A stretch of 64,000 bases of DNA from Holtermannia corniformis (taxonomy: Eukaryota > Basidiomycota > Tremellomycetes > Holtermanniales): positions 114,917 through 178,916 of the forward strand of contig BCIJ01000015.1 in assembly GCA_001599935.1 (NCBI GenBank). Direction: 5' to 3'. The notes under the pieces are model-generated. The model made no database searches. It had not been told where the DNA came from and was given only the letters and a program-made list of their open reading frames with translations. This document shows positions 41,754-52,960 of the stretch, in pieces. Both the position numbers and the translations under genes were made by a program. The first letter of the stretch is position 1; each line of letters opens with the position of its first letter.

Positions 41754-44700
41754 ATGTCTTCCAGGCCATCAAGTTCCCGCCCGCCGCCGCTACGTATCCC
41801 ATCCTCGACGTCGGCGTCGTCGGTAGCAGCTACAATAGCCCGCTATGAGCGCTCGGGCTCTACATCGTCCATCACCTCGCAAGCGGGGGGAAGCAAGACG
41901 CCTCCTAGACGTGCGAGCTCGCCAAAGCTTGGCTCACCGAGCACCTCCAAGATTGGTCTAAACGGGTCATACATCCCGCCAGGCTATCGCGATGGCGTCG
42001 GGTCCTCCACAGCTGCCATGATGCGGAGCCGGTCAAGCACGCCGCCTATCCCTGTACCCTCTCCGTCCAAGCAGCTTGTCCAGTCTCCAACTCGCTCGGG
42101 GATCCCAACACCCGCTCGGGTCCGGCCAACATTGCAAACGGCGAGTTCATCCTCGTCCGCCACCCCAGGCCGTCGACCATCAACATCAACAGGCATCCCA
42201 CTTCGTTCACCAAAGTATCGTCCGCGCCAGGCCTTGGCACAGTCGCCTACGTCGACGAGCTTTCCAAGTCCGAAGCAGCACCCTCATCCGCCACCACATA
42301 CTAGAGCACATACGACTGGCACGGACGAGATGGGCATGGGCAGGGCACACAGCGTTGGGTCCGATACACCGGCGATTGGATTGGGTACACGAGACAGACG
42401 GCGAGGCTCGACGCAGACGATTGACGCTCAACCTCGCCAACATGGGACAAGGTCATCATATGTCATGACTACCACCATGTCAGCGCCCGGAGGCCCCGAC
42501 GGCCCAAGCCGTGCTTTGTTAGGATCGACCGCGAAGCCTATGAGTCGGTCAAGGACCGAGTCGGCGATTTCGCGTGATGCCTCACGATCGACATCACCCG
42601 TTTCGTCCTCTAGCCGATCTTCGCGACAGTCGCTTGCACTGTTCGCGCCATACGACAAGATGCCGTCGGCCTCGAGCCGTCAACCCGCAAACGTGATCCA
42701 ACTGGGCGAACAACTGCCGCGGTCACGCTCGCTGCTTGACACGTCTTCTTCCTCTAGCGTCAGCTCCAGGCCGGATCCATCACCCATCAAGTCACCGACA
42801 AAGTCGCCTCGTGCAAACCTCAAGATTGTTGCGCCCCCGGTTCCTGACCTGTTCAGTGCGACGGTCACGCACGACGCGGACGGGGTGCCTACCTTTGCCA
42901 TCGTGGATAGTGCACCACGGCAAGCGGCACTAGGACAACCCAGCCCGCCGGTTCCGGCCAAGAGCCCGCTACGAGGCCTTCTTCGACCAGACGGCCTGCC
43001 TAGTCCCCCCGTCCAAGCTGGATCATCTCTAAGCCCCAGATCACCACATGGCGCTACGACTTCGAAAGGTCTTCTTTCGCCAGGCATCGCACACGTGCGA
43101 GACGATACCTCTACAAGGCAAGATCATCGATATTCCACCGCCACAGTCGGGTCCGACTACTCTCAGCCGTCGGCGCCGAACACTGGCACGACCCAGGCCG
43201 TATCCTGGCCCTCGACAGCCGATGATCCGTCATCTGATTTCTCCGCGGCGTCCTCGCCCGCCCTGCGAGGCGTCAGTTGGGGCCACAGGCGGAGCAGGCG
43301 AGCAGAAGACTTGGACAGCGTGGCGGGAACTTTTGTAACCGCGCTAGAATCCGTCAGTAGCTTCCAAAGCTAAAAGCATGAATGATTCGCTGACGCGCTC
43401 GTTAGCTCTACCCGCCAGAAACGAGCTTGCCGCCGGCTCCCACGGCCTTGTCTCTCAACTCACCCAACCCACTGCTACCACCCAAATCACCGTCTTTGCC
43501 ATCAATGGTCACCGTGCCAGAACCGCCTACACCTCCTTCGGCCTCTCTCAAGCCGCGTCAAGACGCGCGGCGATCCGCAGTGGCACCTATCGACACTGCG
43601 AAAGCTAATGCTCATCTGCGCTCTCGCTCGAACCCGACTTCACCGCTCGCCGCCTTGTCAATCCGTCAGAGTAGCCTGCCGACTCCGCCAGACAGGCCTA
43701 GCTTGCCGAGATCGCCTTCGACGCATCTGCCGACCAAGCGAGCGCACTTGATCCACGAGATCTGCACTACCGAGCGTAGCTACGCAACGGACATTGCGTT
43801 GGTGCGTGATGCGTACCTGTTGCGCTTCCTACGACCAGCGTCACAACACTCGCATGCGACCGGCGCGGGGGACGCGACAGATAGTCCGGGAGGCTGGAGT
43901 GAGCATTCGCGGCGCAGCTCCATGGTCGCGTCCGACGTCAACGGCCGTAGTCCGGCCATGAACGGTTCAACCACCTCGGTCCTCTCGACATCAGGAGGTG
44001 AAGTGGCCTCACCGAACGGTCTTGACGTTTCCCCCGTTATACCAGCGCCATCTAGTGCCCCCATGGCCTTGTTGACGCCTCAGCCGTCGCCGCGGACAAC
44101 TTCGTTGCCACAGTCAACATGGAGCACCCGATCCAGCAGCTCTTCGCTGTCATCCAACGATATGCGCGCCGTGTTTCTCAACCTCGAACAGATTGCTGCT
44201 TTTGCAGAAGAGTTGGCCACGAGCTTTGAAGCGGCTGCCGGGGAGGACCTGGGAGGTCCTGGCGTAACCCCTCGCGAGGGAGAGGGAGGAACGGACACGC
44301 TTGGGCAGGTCTTTTTGGCGGCGGTCAGTGTCTGTGATCTGTACAGTCTAAAGCTTACGAATCCAGGTGCCTCGGATGCAAGCCCTCTACACTGTTTACT
44401 GCGCCCGCCAGTCCCAAGCAAACTCGCGGCTGATCGAGCTCATGGCGGACCCTCAGCTTGCGGCCCATCTTGCCGAGTGCTGGGCTCTGGTTAAACCGCA
44501 CACGAATGCTTGGGATCTCGGTTCCATGCTGATCAAGCCCGTGCAGCGCGTACTAAAGTACCCACTCCTTTTCGGAGATTTGCTGGCTTGCACCGGCCCG
44601 GTGCATCCCGACTACTTTCATCTGCGGAAAGCGAGCGAGGCTGCTCGCACGGTCGCCGACGAGATCAACGAGGTCAAGCGGCGCAAGGACGTCGTCGAGC

Positions 44701-46976
44701 GCGTCATGGCGAGCTCTCAGAAGAAACGCGAAGTCTCTGGCAGTTCCGCCATGTCCAAGGACTCCAAGGGCTCAAGCAGTGGTCTGTCCTTGGCCGGCCT
44801 CAAACGCTTCCGCAAGGACAAGTCGGCACAGAACGCCCCCGCGTCAAGTGCAGACTTGTCCGCTACCGCCATTACGCCCCGGAGCCAGGCTCACCTCAAG
44901 GAACTCACTAACAAGATGGAGGAAAGCGAAAGGGCTGTACGCCGCATTGGGATCGAGGTTGTCAAGTGGGTCAAAGGCGCCGAGCACCTACTTGTTTCTC
45001 AAGATTCGATGGTCGCCGTGTGGGCTCGAGTCTATCAACTTGAAACCGATGACCCGGTCGATGAGCGGATCGTTGCGTTTCGGCGGTGCTTGCAGCACAT
45101 TAGCCGACGAAGCCATGCATCCTTGGTATGTCCGGTCTGGATCAACGACATGACTAACAATTTCATAGGCGAAAGAGGTCGAAGCCAAGGTCATGCCGCA
45201 CTTTAGCAAGCTGCTCCTCATCGCCATCAACCCGAGAGCTGTCATCGCCAAGAAAGATCACAAGGCGCCCGACTATCACCGGTTTTTGTCTCTGCGTGAA
45301 GCGGGCAAAACGATCGACAAGCAGTTGCTGCTGACTGTCAACGACTATGTCGCTCTGCATACCCAACTGCTTGAAGAGCTGCCGACCTTTCTCGATGGGT
45401 ATCTCCAGATCCTCGAGTTGGCGCTGTGTGCGTGGGCACAGGCACAAGCTCGCTACCACCTAGCTGTGCACGGACAACTGCAAGAGTACGCGGCAAAGTG
45501 GTTCGCGCCGCCAAAGTCACAGACATCGCCAGCGATAGGCAGCGTCGACCTACAAGAGGACGCATCAACTACACCGGCGATGGACGGAAGGGTAATCGTC
45601 AAGACCTGGCACGAAGCCTGGCGTCCCTACGCCGACGCCATGGACCAGTTCGAGTGCACCCGCCCGAGTGAGTTGTCGCATCGTTCAGACGACTTTGCTG
45701 ACAAACACAGTCACCTTCCGCTCGAACCATACGCGAGCTCCGAGCGCCCGCAAGGATACTTGGTCTCTCAGTCGCGCTGGTAGCAACGCCGCGAGCGCAG
45801 CCAACAGCCGAGCGCCGAGCCCGTCCGCTCGAATGCTACGTCACTCGTCTTCAGTGTCAATGTCGTCCTCATCCTCGTCGACCTGGCTGCAACGTCAGAG
45901 TTCATCACGCGTCGCCAGTCCGGGTCACTCGAATGCCGCTACAGTGCAAGCACCCCGGAAACGTTCTGCATCCCTGATGGCACCGGCTCAGACCAAGACA
46001 AGCTCGCAACTAGTCTCGCCTCTATCACCGGTCAAAGCAGAGTCGCGCATCGGTCTGCTGCGGCGTTCGAGCTCGAAAGCACCGAAGAATCCTGTACAGT
46101 CTGTGCCGCCTTCGCCCACGGCTCGCTTGTCGACCAGGTCGGACATGGGCCCGCCTCCTGTTCCTCCTCAATCGCGCTCATCATCATCCACGTCTTCGAC
46201 CGAGCCAAGCCCTCGTTCGTCCAAGATTGAATCGGCTTCCTCCAACCCATCGCGTTACTCTTTCGGCCTACCGCTACTCCATGCCGATGCCACCAAGCCC
46301 ATGTTTGAAGGCATCGGAGTATCTCCGCCGACCGCTTCAAAGGTTGCGCCGATGATCAAGCTAGCGAGGGGTGACGACTACACAAACATCCCAACACATC
46401 CGTACGCGCGCGCATCAGTGGCGTCGACATCTTCACTTGGAGAGCTAGCCGGATTGGGATACGGTAGTCTTGGCGAGCCATTCGAGCTGCAGAGGACGCC
46501 GCGTGCCAGTGCGCAATCGCAAGTACCTGCGCCGACGACACCAGTCGAGTTCGATCCAGCGGATGGGTGGCGAGACGAGCCGGTGCTGTACCAGTGTGCA
46601 TGTGTCGCCGATTTGTGAGTCCCCGTCAGCGATTGGCCTTGCCGTTGGCTGATCAGAACGCCAAGTGCACCCGTCGAAGAACGCCGGTATCGAGCGTTGC
46701 GGTTCTTGCCCATGGCAGTCGGTGATCTCATCAAGTGAGTCAATTCCCTCGGATGCGTGGCTGTGGCACTGACAAACACAGCGTGCTATATGAAGTCGGT
46801 CGGATCGACGAGCTCGAGGGATTCCCATTCCCGACCGTCGGTGTCGAAGACGATGGCCTGCTCGTGCGTTCCGATCCTCACTTTCCAGTTGTCAGCACTG
46901 ACCATGACAGGTTGGCGCAGCCGAAGATGGCTCCATCGGGCTTGTGATCTGCAGCTTTCTTGAGCCGCTCCGCTGA
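41754..46976 (+). CDS. RhoGEF with DH, BAR and SH3-like domains (Tuba/DNMBP-like)
   Basis: Exons 41754-43352, 43406-44323, 44367-45125, 45169-45667, 45711-46614, 46657-46734, 46782-46863 and 46911-46976 sum to 1,634 residues. The first ~640 residues are Ser/Pro-rich and likely disordered. The DH domain starts at RAHLIHEICTTERSYATDI and includes DLGSMLIKPVQRVLKYPLLF (residues ~645-930). A BAR domain follows (~1010-1210; EVEAKVMPHFSKLLL, APDYHRFLSLREAGK). After a second Ser-rich linker an SH3-like domain closes the protein (LRFLPMAVGDLINVLYE, DDGLLVGAAEDGSIGLVICS). Such proteins activate Cdc42/Rho at curved membranes during polarity and septation. The last junction (CTC|GTT) is needed to obtain the terminal SFLEPLR. 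Confidence 0.9.
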
Positions 46977-47049
46977 TTCATTGGATCCGGTCGATTAAGT
47001 AAGGGATGCATGCCGTGCATTTTGCTTTCGCGCCCATCTACGTCCACAC

Positions 47050-49352
47050 CTACTCCTTGAGCTTGTAGCCGACGAGGTGACGCCTGCCGACAATCTCGCC
47101 GAGCTTGAAGATGCCGTATGCCTCGAGCGCCTGTGGAGTGTCAGCCTTGCAGCGTGCAGATAACGTTGGGCGACTCGGCGGGTGGTTATCGGTCTCGATA
47201 TTGATCTGCTGCCTACGGTTGATACTTGATGGCAATTCCAACGGACGCTGTGCGCACCGTCGGCAGCATAATCATTTACTGTCATGAATTCGGATGACCC
47301 AGCTGTGTGAGAAGCCAAGTCGGGTCACGAGCACGACTCGTGAGCCAGGCTCCTCGGGGCGCAGCGACGCCCTACTAGGCAGCCGTCCGTCTCTAGCAAC
47401 GCACATGCTTCAACCGGAGCCCGTACAACCTGAGTTGTCATGAACTCGAGTCATTACGTGGGCAACCTACACTTATGGCCGCGTTATGAAGCCCCCAAAA
47501 AACGAAAAGTATACCTATGTATAGGGCGCTCGCCTGCTGTGGCAACGCAGACTCGGGTCTTAGCGACCTAACTCGCGCGAGACCAGGTTGAACACATGTC
47601 TGCGTACGCCACTAGAGAGCCGCCAAGCGGAACACGGGTGTCCAACAGCGGTATTGCTGCCGCATGACAAGTCATGTCCACGAAAACGTAGATCAGGGCT
47701 TGCGAGCTACGCTGCTGAGGTCGTAGACGACGTAGTACGTCACCTCGAATCCTTAGCATAGCTTGTACCCTCTTCATATCGGGTCGTGTCTGCCTCTGTA
47801 ACAGTCAGGTTCGAAGCGCGTGAAAGCTGGGTGCTATGATTGCAAAAGGCAAGGCAGCGCGACGCACTGTCGTCCTCTGCTCTAGTAGGAGCCGCGGCGA
47901 CATTCGCGACGCGACGCGATCGATGCGCGCGCCGAAGGACTACGAATTGTCCAAGATCGGCTGAGCGGAGCTACGGTACGCGGATCGAATCAAACAATGG
48001 ACCGTCTTGCTACCACTTGCGTCGGAGGAACATTGAGCCAGCGTTGCCGCTGATTCCTCGTCATTCGGTTCAGCATTTGCCGAAAGCAGCGACAGTCCAT
48101 CAAGCAGACGTCGTCATAGCCCTCTGCGAACCACACGCACGCTAGACGAGCGTCTATCGCGGATCCGCGCAGCGCAGGCTATGGGGGACGATCATACATA
48201 CTCATCTGCCCTTCAGGAAAGCGCGGACCGTCCATCGTACTCACTTGTCGTGATGAACCGAGCTCGGAGCCGAGTCACAACAGCAGTATGATAGTACTCT
48301 GTCGGTACCAACCACGGAGCTCTTTCAGCATGACGCGAGCAAATACACTGACGGCTCGTGGAGACGAGTGATCCCTCGAGCTCGAGAAGAATCGACAGCT
48401 CAGGCAGTTGTACGTGATCCTTGGCGGATTGACGCCGGTCGATACGCAAGCCGACTTGCATCTGAAATCCATAGGCTGAGCTGATGGCAGCTCCATGAGG
48501 GACTACTCGACGTCGACATAGTCTGGTCTTTTCAAGGCACGTCTCGATCGATCAGATCATCACCATGATCCTGGGCCGCCGGCGAAAAAGGAGAGTAGCT
48601 ACCAACCGCCTGGAACTCGGGTTGAGATCACCCGAGTCTCCAAACGATGAGCCAGCGCTGGTTCTGTTGCTGTGGGCACAATTGGACTTGCTGCTGCTCG
48701 TAACTGGGATCGGGATCGGAGCAGCCTCGGAACAACTTGCTCAGATCGTAGCTTGTAGCGTCACTGTTCGGAACCTGGCGTGTCGGCGTTGACCCGAGCG
48801 GCACGGCGCCCGAGTCTCACCCGCGTCTGGCAGGACGGCAACCTTTGTCAAATCCGGCAACGTGATGAAAGATTTCTCGACCTACCACCACCCAGCGCAA
48901 GCAACTCACATAGATGCCAACCTTTGCCCACTCGCCATTGTTCGCGACCGTCTTGTACCACTGGGCGCTGGTACCCTTTGCCCAGAGCTCTGCGTACGCG
49001 TTGGCCCACTGCGAGAGGCTGGTTGGTGGCGCAAGGCGTTCAGCCTGGTACACTTGGCGCGCCAACGAGCTCGCGACCTGGGCATTGTACTTTAACGGCT
49101 GAGCGTAGCCTGTACGGCGTGAGCTGAGCTCTGTCCGAACCGAGCGGGTACAAGGGACTGACCGCCGAGGGCACCACCGAGCTTGTCACCTACGGGCCCG
49201 AGGTAGCGCTTGGCCGTGGCAGATGCGGCATCGTAGGCTTTTTGCGCGGTTTCGACGGCTTGTTGGACCTGTTGGTTTTGCGGCTGGGGAGCAGAGGAGG
49301 AAGCGAACCGACGGGAGAACAGGGAGCGCAGTGGGACTTGAGGGCGGAGCAT
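47050..49352 (-). CDS. ATP20: ATP synthase subunit g (Atp20), split by a giant intron
   Basis: Exons 49352-49163, 49109-48910 and 47130-47050 give exactly 156 residues. The N-terminus (MLRPQVPLRSLFSRRFASSS) is a mitochondrial presequence. The core reads YAQPLKYNAQVASSLARQVY, QAERLAPPTSLSQWANAYAEL and WAKVGIY, then, across the giant intron, ALEAYGIFKLGEIVGRRHLVGY, the GxxxG-containing inner-membrane helix and C-terminus of fungal subunit g. This subunit promotes F1Fo dimerisation and cristae formation. Intron 1 is 53 nt; intron 2 is 1,779 nt with a perfect GTGAGT donor and a GGCTGACACTCCACAG acceptor. No nearer acceptor gives the conserved end. Confidence 0.88.
47131..48909 (-). other. Giant spliceosomal intron (1,779 nt) of ATP20
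   Basis: The ends are canonical on the minus strand (GTGAGT at 48909-48904; CAG ending at 47131). The inside has only short ORFs on both strands without family matches, among them 48565-48792 (plus) and 47777-47568 (minus). A short 'GCYDCKRQG' segment near 47,830 recalls a zinc cluster but stops at once. Composition resembles the other giant intron and the left-edge gene-poor region, being less coding-like than the genes. It may be an old insertion or a gene graveyard. Confidence 0.6.
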
Positions 49353-49540
49353 TGTGGATGAGGTGAGGTGACAATGGACAAGATAGATAGCATGTCCATA
49401 GTGAGTGGGAGGACGGGAGCGGTCGGCGTTATACGGCGTTTTAGATTTTGGGGTTTGTGCGGTAAACCCCCAACGCACCAGGCCACGACGACAGTCCATG
49501 TTCTATACTCTGTCTTGACTCATCAAACAGCCTAGCAACC

Positions 49541-50467
49541 ATGAACAACCCAGCAGTGAGTAGCGACACGGCGCAGATAGGAGTATAGAAGATGATGCAA
49601 CCGGGTTCATGGACCGGTCGAATCCTCGTACACTGTGCCGCACACGACGCTGACGTGCTTAGGTCACCAACATGATCATCTCGCTCGGTGCGATGCAACG
49701 TCAGTCCCTGCCTCTGAGCCCGCTCTCCTTCTAAGCCTACCACTGACCGTCCACAGTCGCGCGCAAGATCCCGACCGACGACCCGCAAGTCGTCACCTAC
49801 CTCCGGGTCGGCTACGTCTCGGCCCAGATCATCTCGCTCGCAGTCTACTTTTACCTGACGCTCGTGATCAAGAAGAAGAACGACTTGACCGTGCTGAAAT
49901 ATGTCCAGCCGCCTGCGCCGATGGTTAGTTGCCGCAGGGTCTTTGGAGACGTGCTGACGCTACGATAGAGCCAGGAAGAGGGCCAGCTCGTGACCACGAC
50001 CGTCAAAGACTATGATCTGACAGAGGTTGGCAAGGCGATGCGCGGGCTGTTCACTGTGAGTGTGTGCCTTCAAGTTGAGGCTTGGAGTAGTTGCACCCGC
50101 TAGGAGTTTCCAGTCTGGTCGAACTGGATTCAGTTCGATAGTGGTGAACTCGCAAGCCGATCCCGCTTCTTGGCCGCACCCACGCTAACACACTCAGGGC
50201 ATCGCGTTCATGGCCTTTTTGCACGGCTATATGAAATACACGCAACCGCTCTTTATCCAAGCGCTCATGACGTTCAAAGCCGTCCTCGAGGCCAACGAGA
50301 CCAAGCTCCACCTGTGGGGCAAGCCGGCCCAAGGCGACCTCGCGCGCCCGTTCAAGGCTGCCGGCGGCCTGCTCGAGACGCTCACGGGTCAGGGCGGCGC
50401 CCCGGTCACGGACAAGGCTAGCATCAAGGCTGCCGAGAAGCCGGGTGTGGGCAAGAAGGACGAGTAG
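49541..50467 (+). CDS. PHO88: PHO88/SND3 ER membrane protein
   Basis: Exon 1 is 15 nt (MNNPA, 49541-49555). An unusually long intron for this window (107 nt) joins it to 49663, giving MNNPAVTNMIISLGAMQLAR and KIPTDDPQVVTYLRVGY, which is nearly the consensus of the Pho88 family. Membrane segments follow (SAQIISLAVYFYLTLVI), then a soluble helix and GIAFMAFLHGYMKYTQPLFI. The tail is Lys/Gly/Ala-rich. Snd3/Pho88 is an ER protein of the SRP-independent targeting route, first described in phosphate uptake. It is divergent from ATP20 with 188 bp between the ATGs. Confidence 0.92.
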
Positions 50468-51536
50468 GTGCAAAGGCAGCCATGGACCAAGCCAGGCGTA
50501 GACCGGGGAGATGGTAAAAGTACGAATCGGTGTGCTAGTGCATAGGCCTGCCGCTCTCTCATGCACGTGAAAATAGCGAAAGCCAGCCAGTCCGCGGACA
50601 GTTTTTGGCTGGCGAAACCCGTCTTGGGTCTCGACCGGGTCGGCGTTTTCGGTTGGCGGTTATGGTAGGCGTGCGATTCGCCACGCTATGTCGCCTAACG
50701 TTCAGTGTCAGCCTGCGTTGGAATCGCAGGCTGCCATCCGAGTGTATGGTCCTCAGCTCCGAGTGCATAATCTGGTCACGCAGGTCGACATCTGTAGCTT
50801 GCAGGACAAAACGCGCCCGAGCAAACATGTGGCATGACCGAACCGCCTACCGCGGGTATTGACACTGCGCTGTGGTTCACAGACTAGGCATTGTGCTCTA
50901 AACCAGCCGAACGGTGGGCACTGCGCTCGTGCAAGCACCACCTCGAGAGTACAATACAATACAATAGCACCATGATGGACCGGAGCGTGAACCGCCACGT
51001 CCGAGCGCCGTGATCGTTTTCCCGATCCGGCAACGCGTGCGTTGTGCTGTTGTGATCCAACCGCCCACTCCGTTCACGTCCCTACCGACCTACAGAGCTT
51101 GTGCGATCGTACAGAGCGGTCTAGGTCACGCGTGCATCGATTGGAATCGGCGTCGAGACCGAGATCGAGTCCGAAGCGAGAAGCAGGCTGGCATTCGCAC
51201 GGAACGAATAGTGAGTACTGTTTGTCATGGCCGGGGTTATGCTGGCCTGTCGAGTCTGGCAGTGTTGTTGTGTCGAGGCGTCTGGGCAATGTGCCGTCCA
51301 TAGCGACAGCACCGAGACAGTGCCGTGATCCTGAGATGGCGAGACGCTCGTAGACGTCCGCCGTTGCGTGGATGACTGTCGATCCCCTGCATGCCGTTCT
51401 GCGCACCCTGGACCTACCTGGCCGCGCAACTTGCATCCTTTCTACCTCCCTTGATCGCCCCACCCCTTGACCGTCTCAAACCGAGTACTGACAATTGACC
51501 ACCAGGGTCTCGACTACATATCAGAAACCTGGCAAG
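50468..51536. other. Intergenic region
   Basis: These 1,069 bp lie between two same-strand genes. Short overlapping frames on both strands show no conserved motif, and no tRNA-like A/B box pair was seen. Around 50,950 there is a small ACAATACAATACAATA run. It presumably contains the 3' end of PHO88 and the promoter of the next gene. Confidence 0.4.
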
Positions 51537-52553
51537 ATGCCAACCGTGACAGAGCGCGACGTCGTCACGACGCTCTCGGTGTATTCGAGCCCGACCGCGA
51601 CAGCGACAGCCACACCGACAGCAACAAAGGTGCCCGTTGGCGCCATCGTTGGCGCCATCGTGGCCGGTGTCGTCGTTACCTGCTTGATCGGCGGTCTGTG
51701 GTGGTGGTGTGCTGGACGGAGAGAAAAGCAGCGCGATGTGCGTACGGTCTCAAGCTGACAGGATGGAGCTGACACGACACAGGCGCGGCATAAAGCGGCA
51801 GCGGCGAAACGCGCACGGCAACGAGCCGCATCGACCGCGAGCAGGCCCTCGCTGTCATCCCCGCACCAGTCGAGCAAAGGCATCGCCTCGTCGGGCGCGG
51901 GCGCGGGCGCTCACGAGAAACCTCCACCGATCCCAGCCGTGCCCGCGGCGTACTATGAGCAGGCGCACGCACGCAACAAGGAGCAAGGCTACGGCTACGG
52001 CTCTCAGCCACAACACCATGAACGGCAGCAGCCGAGTCCCGTCGACTCGAACCAGTCGTACCACTCGACAACACCACTGGCTCCCGCTCTGCCGACAACG
52101 GCGACGAGTTCCGAAAAGCAGCCTCGCAGCCCAAAGCAGTCGCGGTCGCGCGCTTCGTCATCATCCCCTACATCGCCTACGTCCTCGCACCACTCGGATC
52201 CGACCAAAAAGTACGCGCCCGTCAAGCCGTCGCCGCTAGCCGTCGCCGGCATCACCGCGAGCGAGCGGGAAAAGGGCGATGTCGGCGGCATGAAATGGGG
52301 CGAGGGCCCGTTCCGAACGCAAGAAGAGATCAAGCGCGACCAAGCTCAAGCCGAGGCAAACCAACGCGCCGAGCACGCCCAGTGGGGCGCACAGCCGCAC
52401 GAGACAGGCTATGGGGATCAAGCATACCCCCCACACGGCTATGCCGCCCAACAGCAGCACGGGGACTATGAAGAAGAGGAACGAGATTATCACGCGGCCG
52501 CAACCGAGGTCGGGATAGCCGTCAGCTCGCCAAAGTATGGTCAGCGGTTCTGA
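51537..52553 (+). CDS. Single-pass plasma-membrane protein, SKG6/Mid2-like architecture
   Basis: Two exons are joined at QRD|ARHKAA (intron ~51,740-51,783). A short Thr-rich ectodomain (TATATATPTATK) without an obvious signal peptide precedes one membrane segment (VGAIVGAIVAGVVVTCLIGGL). This is followed by WWW and a basic stop-transfer RREKQR. The ~250-residue cytosolic part is Ser/Pro/Gln/His-rich with poly-Ala, PPPIPAVP and Tyr/Gly repeats, and ends SSPKYGQRF. The layout resembles fungal SKG6/AXL2-like alpha-helical membrane proteins linked to polarity or wall stress. Sequence alone gives no definite family. Confidence 0.7.
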
Positions 52554-52960
52554 GCCCGGGGGATGCGCAGCATCGGACATTCCATCTTCGACTTTCCTCT
52601 ATCCCGCTTTTGCTTGGGTCTCGGGCCATGTTATATCTTTCGTGTACAGCCTACGTAGCGTGCAAGCTCAGAGATAAGAGTCGCTCGTGCATCTGCAGCG
52701 CCAACCAACCGGTCACACGCTGCTTGGCTCGTTCACTCGCCAGGCACGCTGATGCTCTCCGCGTGATTCGCCACCGCGGCTTCGGAGCAAACGGTGGCAA
52801 ACCCGGCCGAGCGAGCGCCACAGCCAATGTGGCTAAAATAATCCTTGCCGCTGTCAAGAGTGCGCAAGTCAAGTTGGAGCGTTATCTCTGGCTGTTCGTC
52901 CGCTCGCTCGCAGCAAATTTGTCTTGGTCGTGAGGGCAAGCGCTAGACGATTTTACGACC

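Noticed and set aside
47826..47890. Zn2Cys6 transcription-factor start (GCYDCKRQG...C) in the ATP20 intron
   Set aside because: The frame stops within 20 codons and the six-Cys spacing cannot be completed in any nearby frame.
50559..50828. 89-codon minus-strand frame after PHO88 as a small gene
   Set aside because: It overlaps other equally long frames, and there is no signal peptide, motif or splice context.
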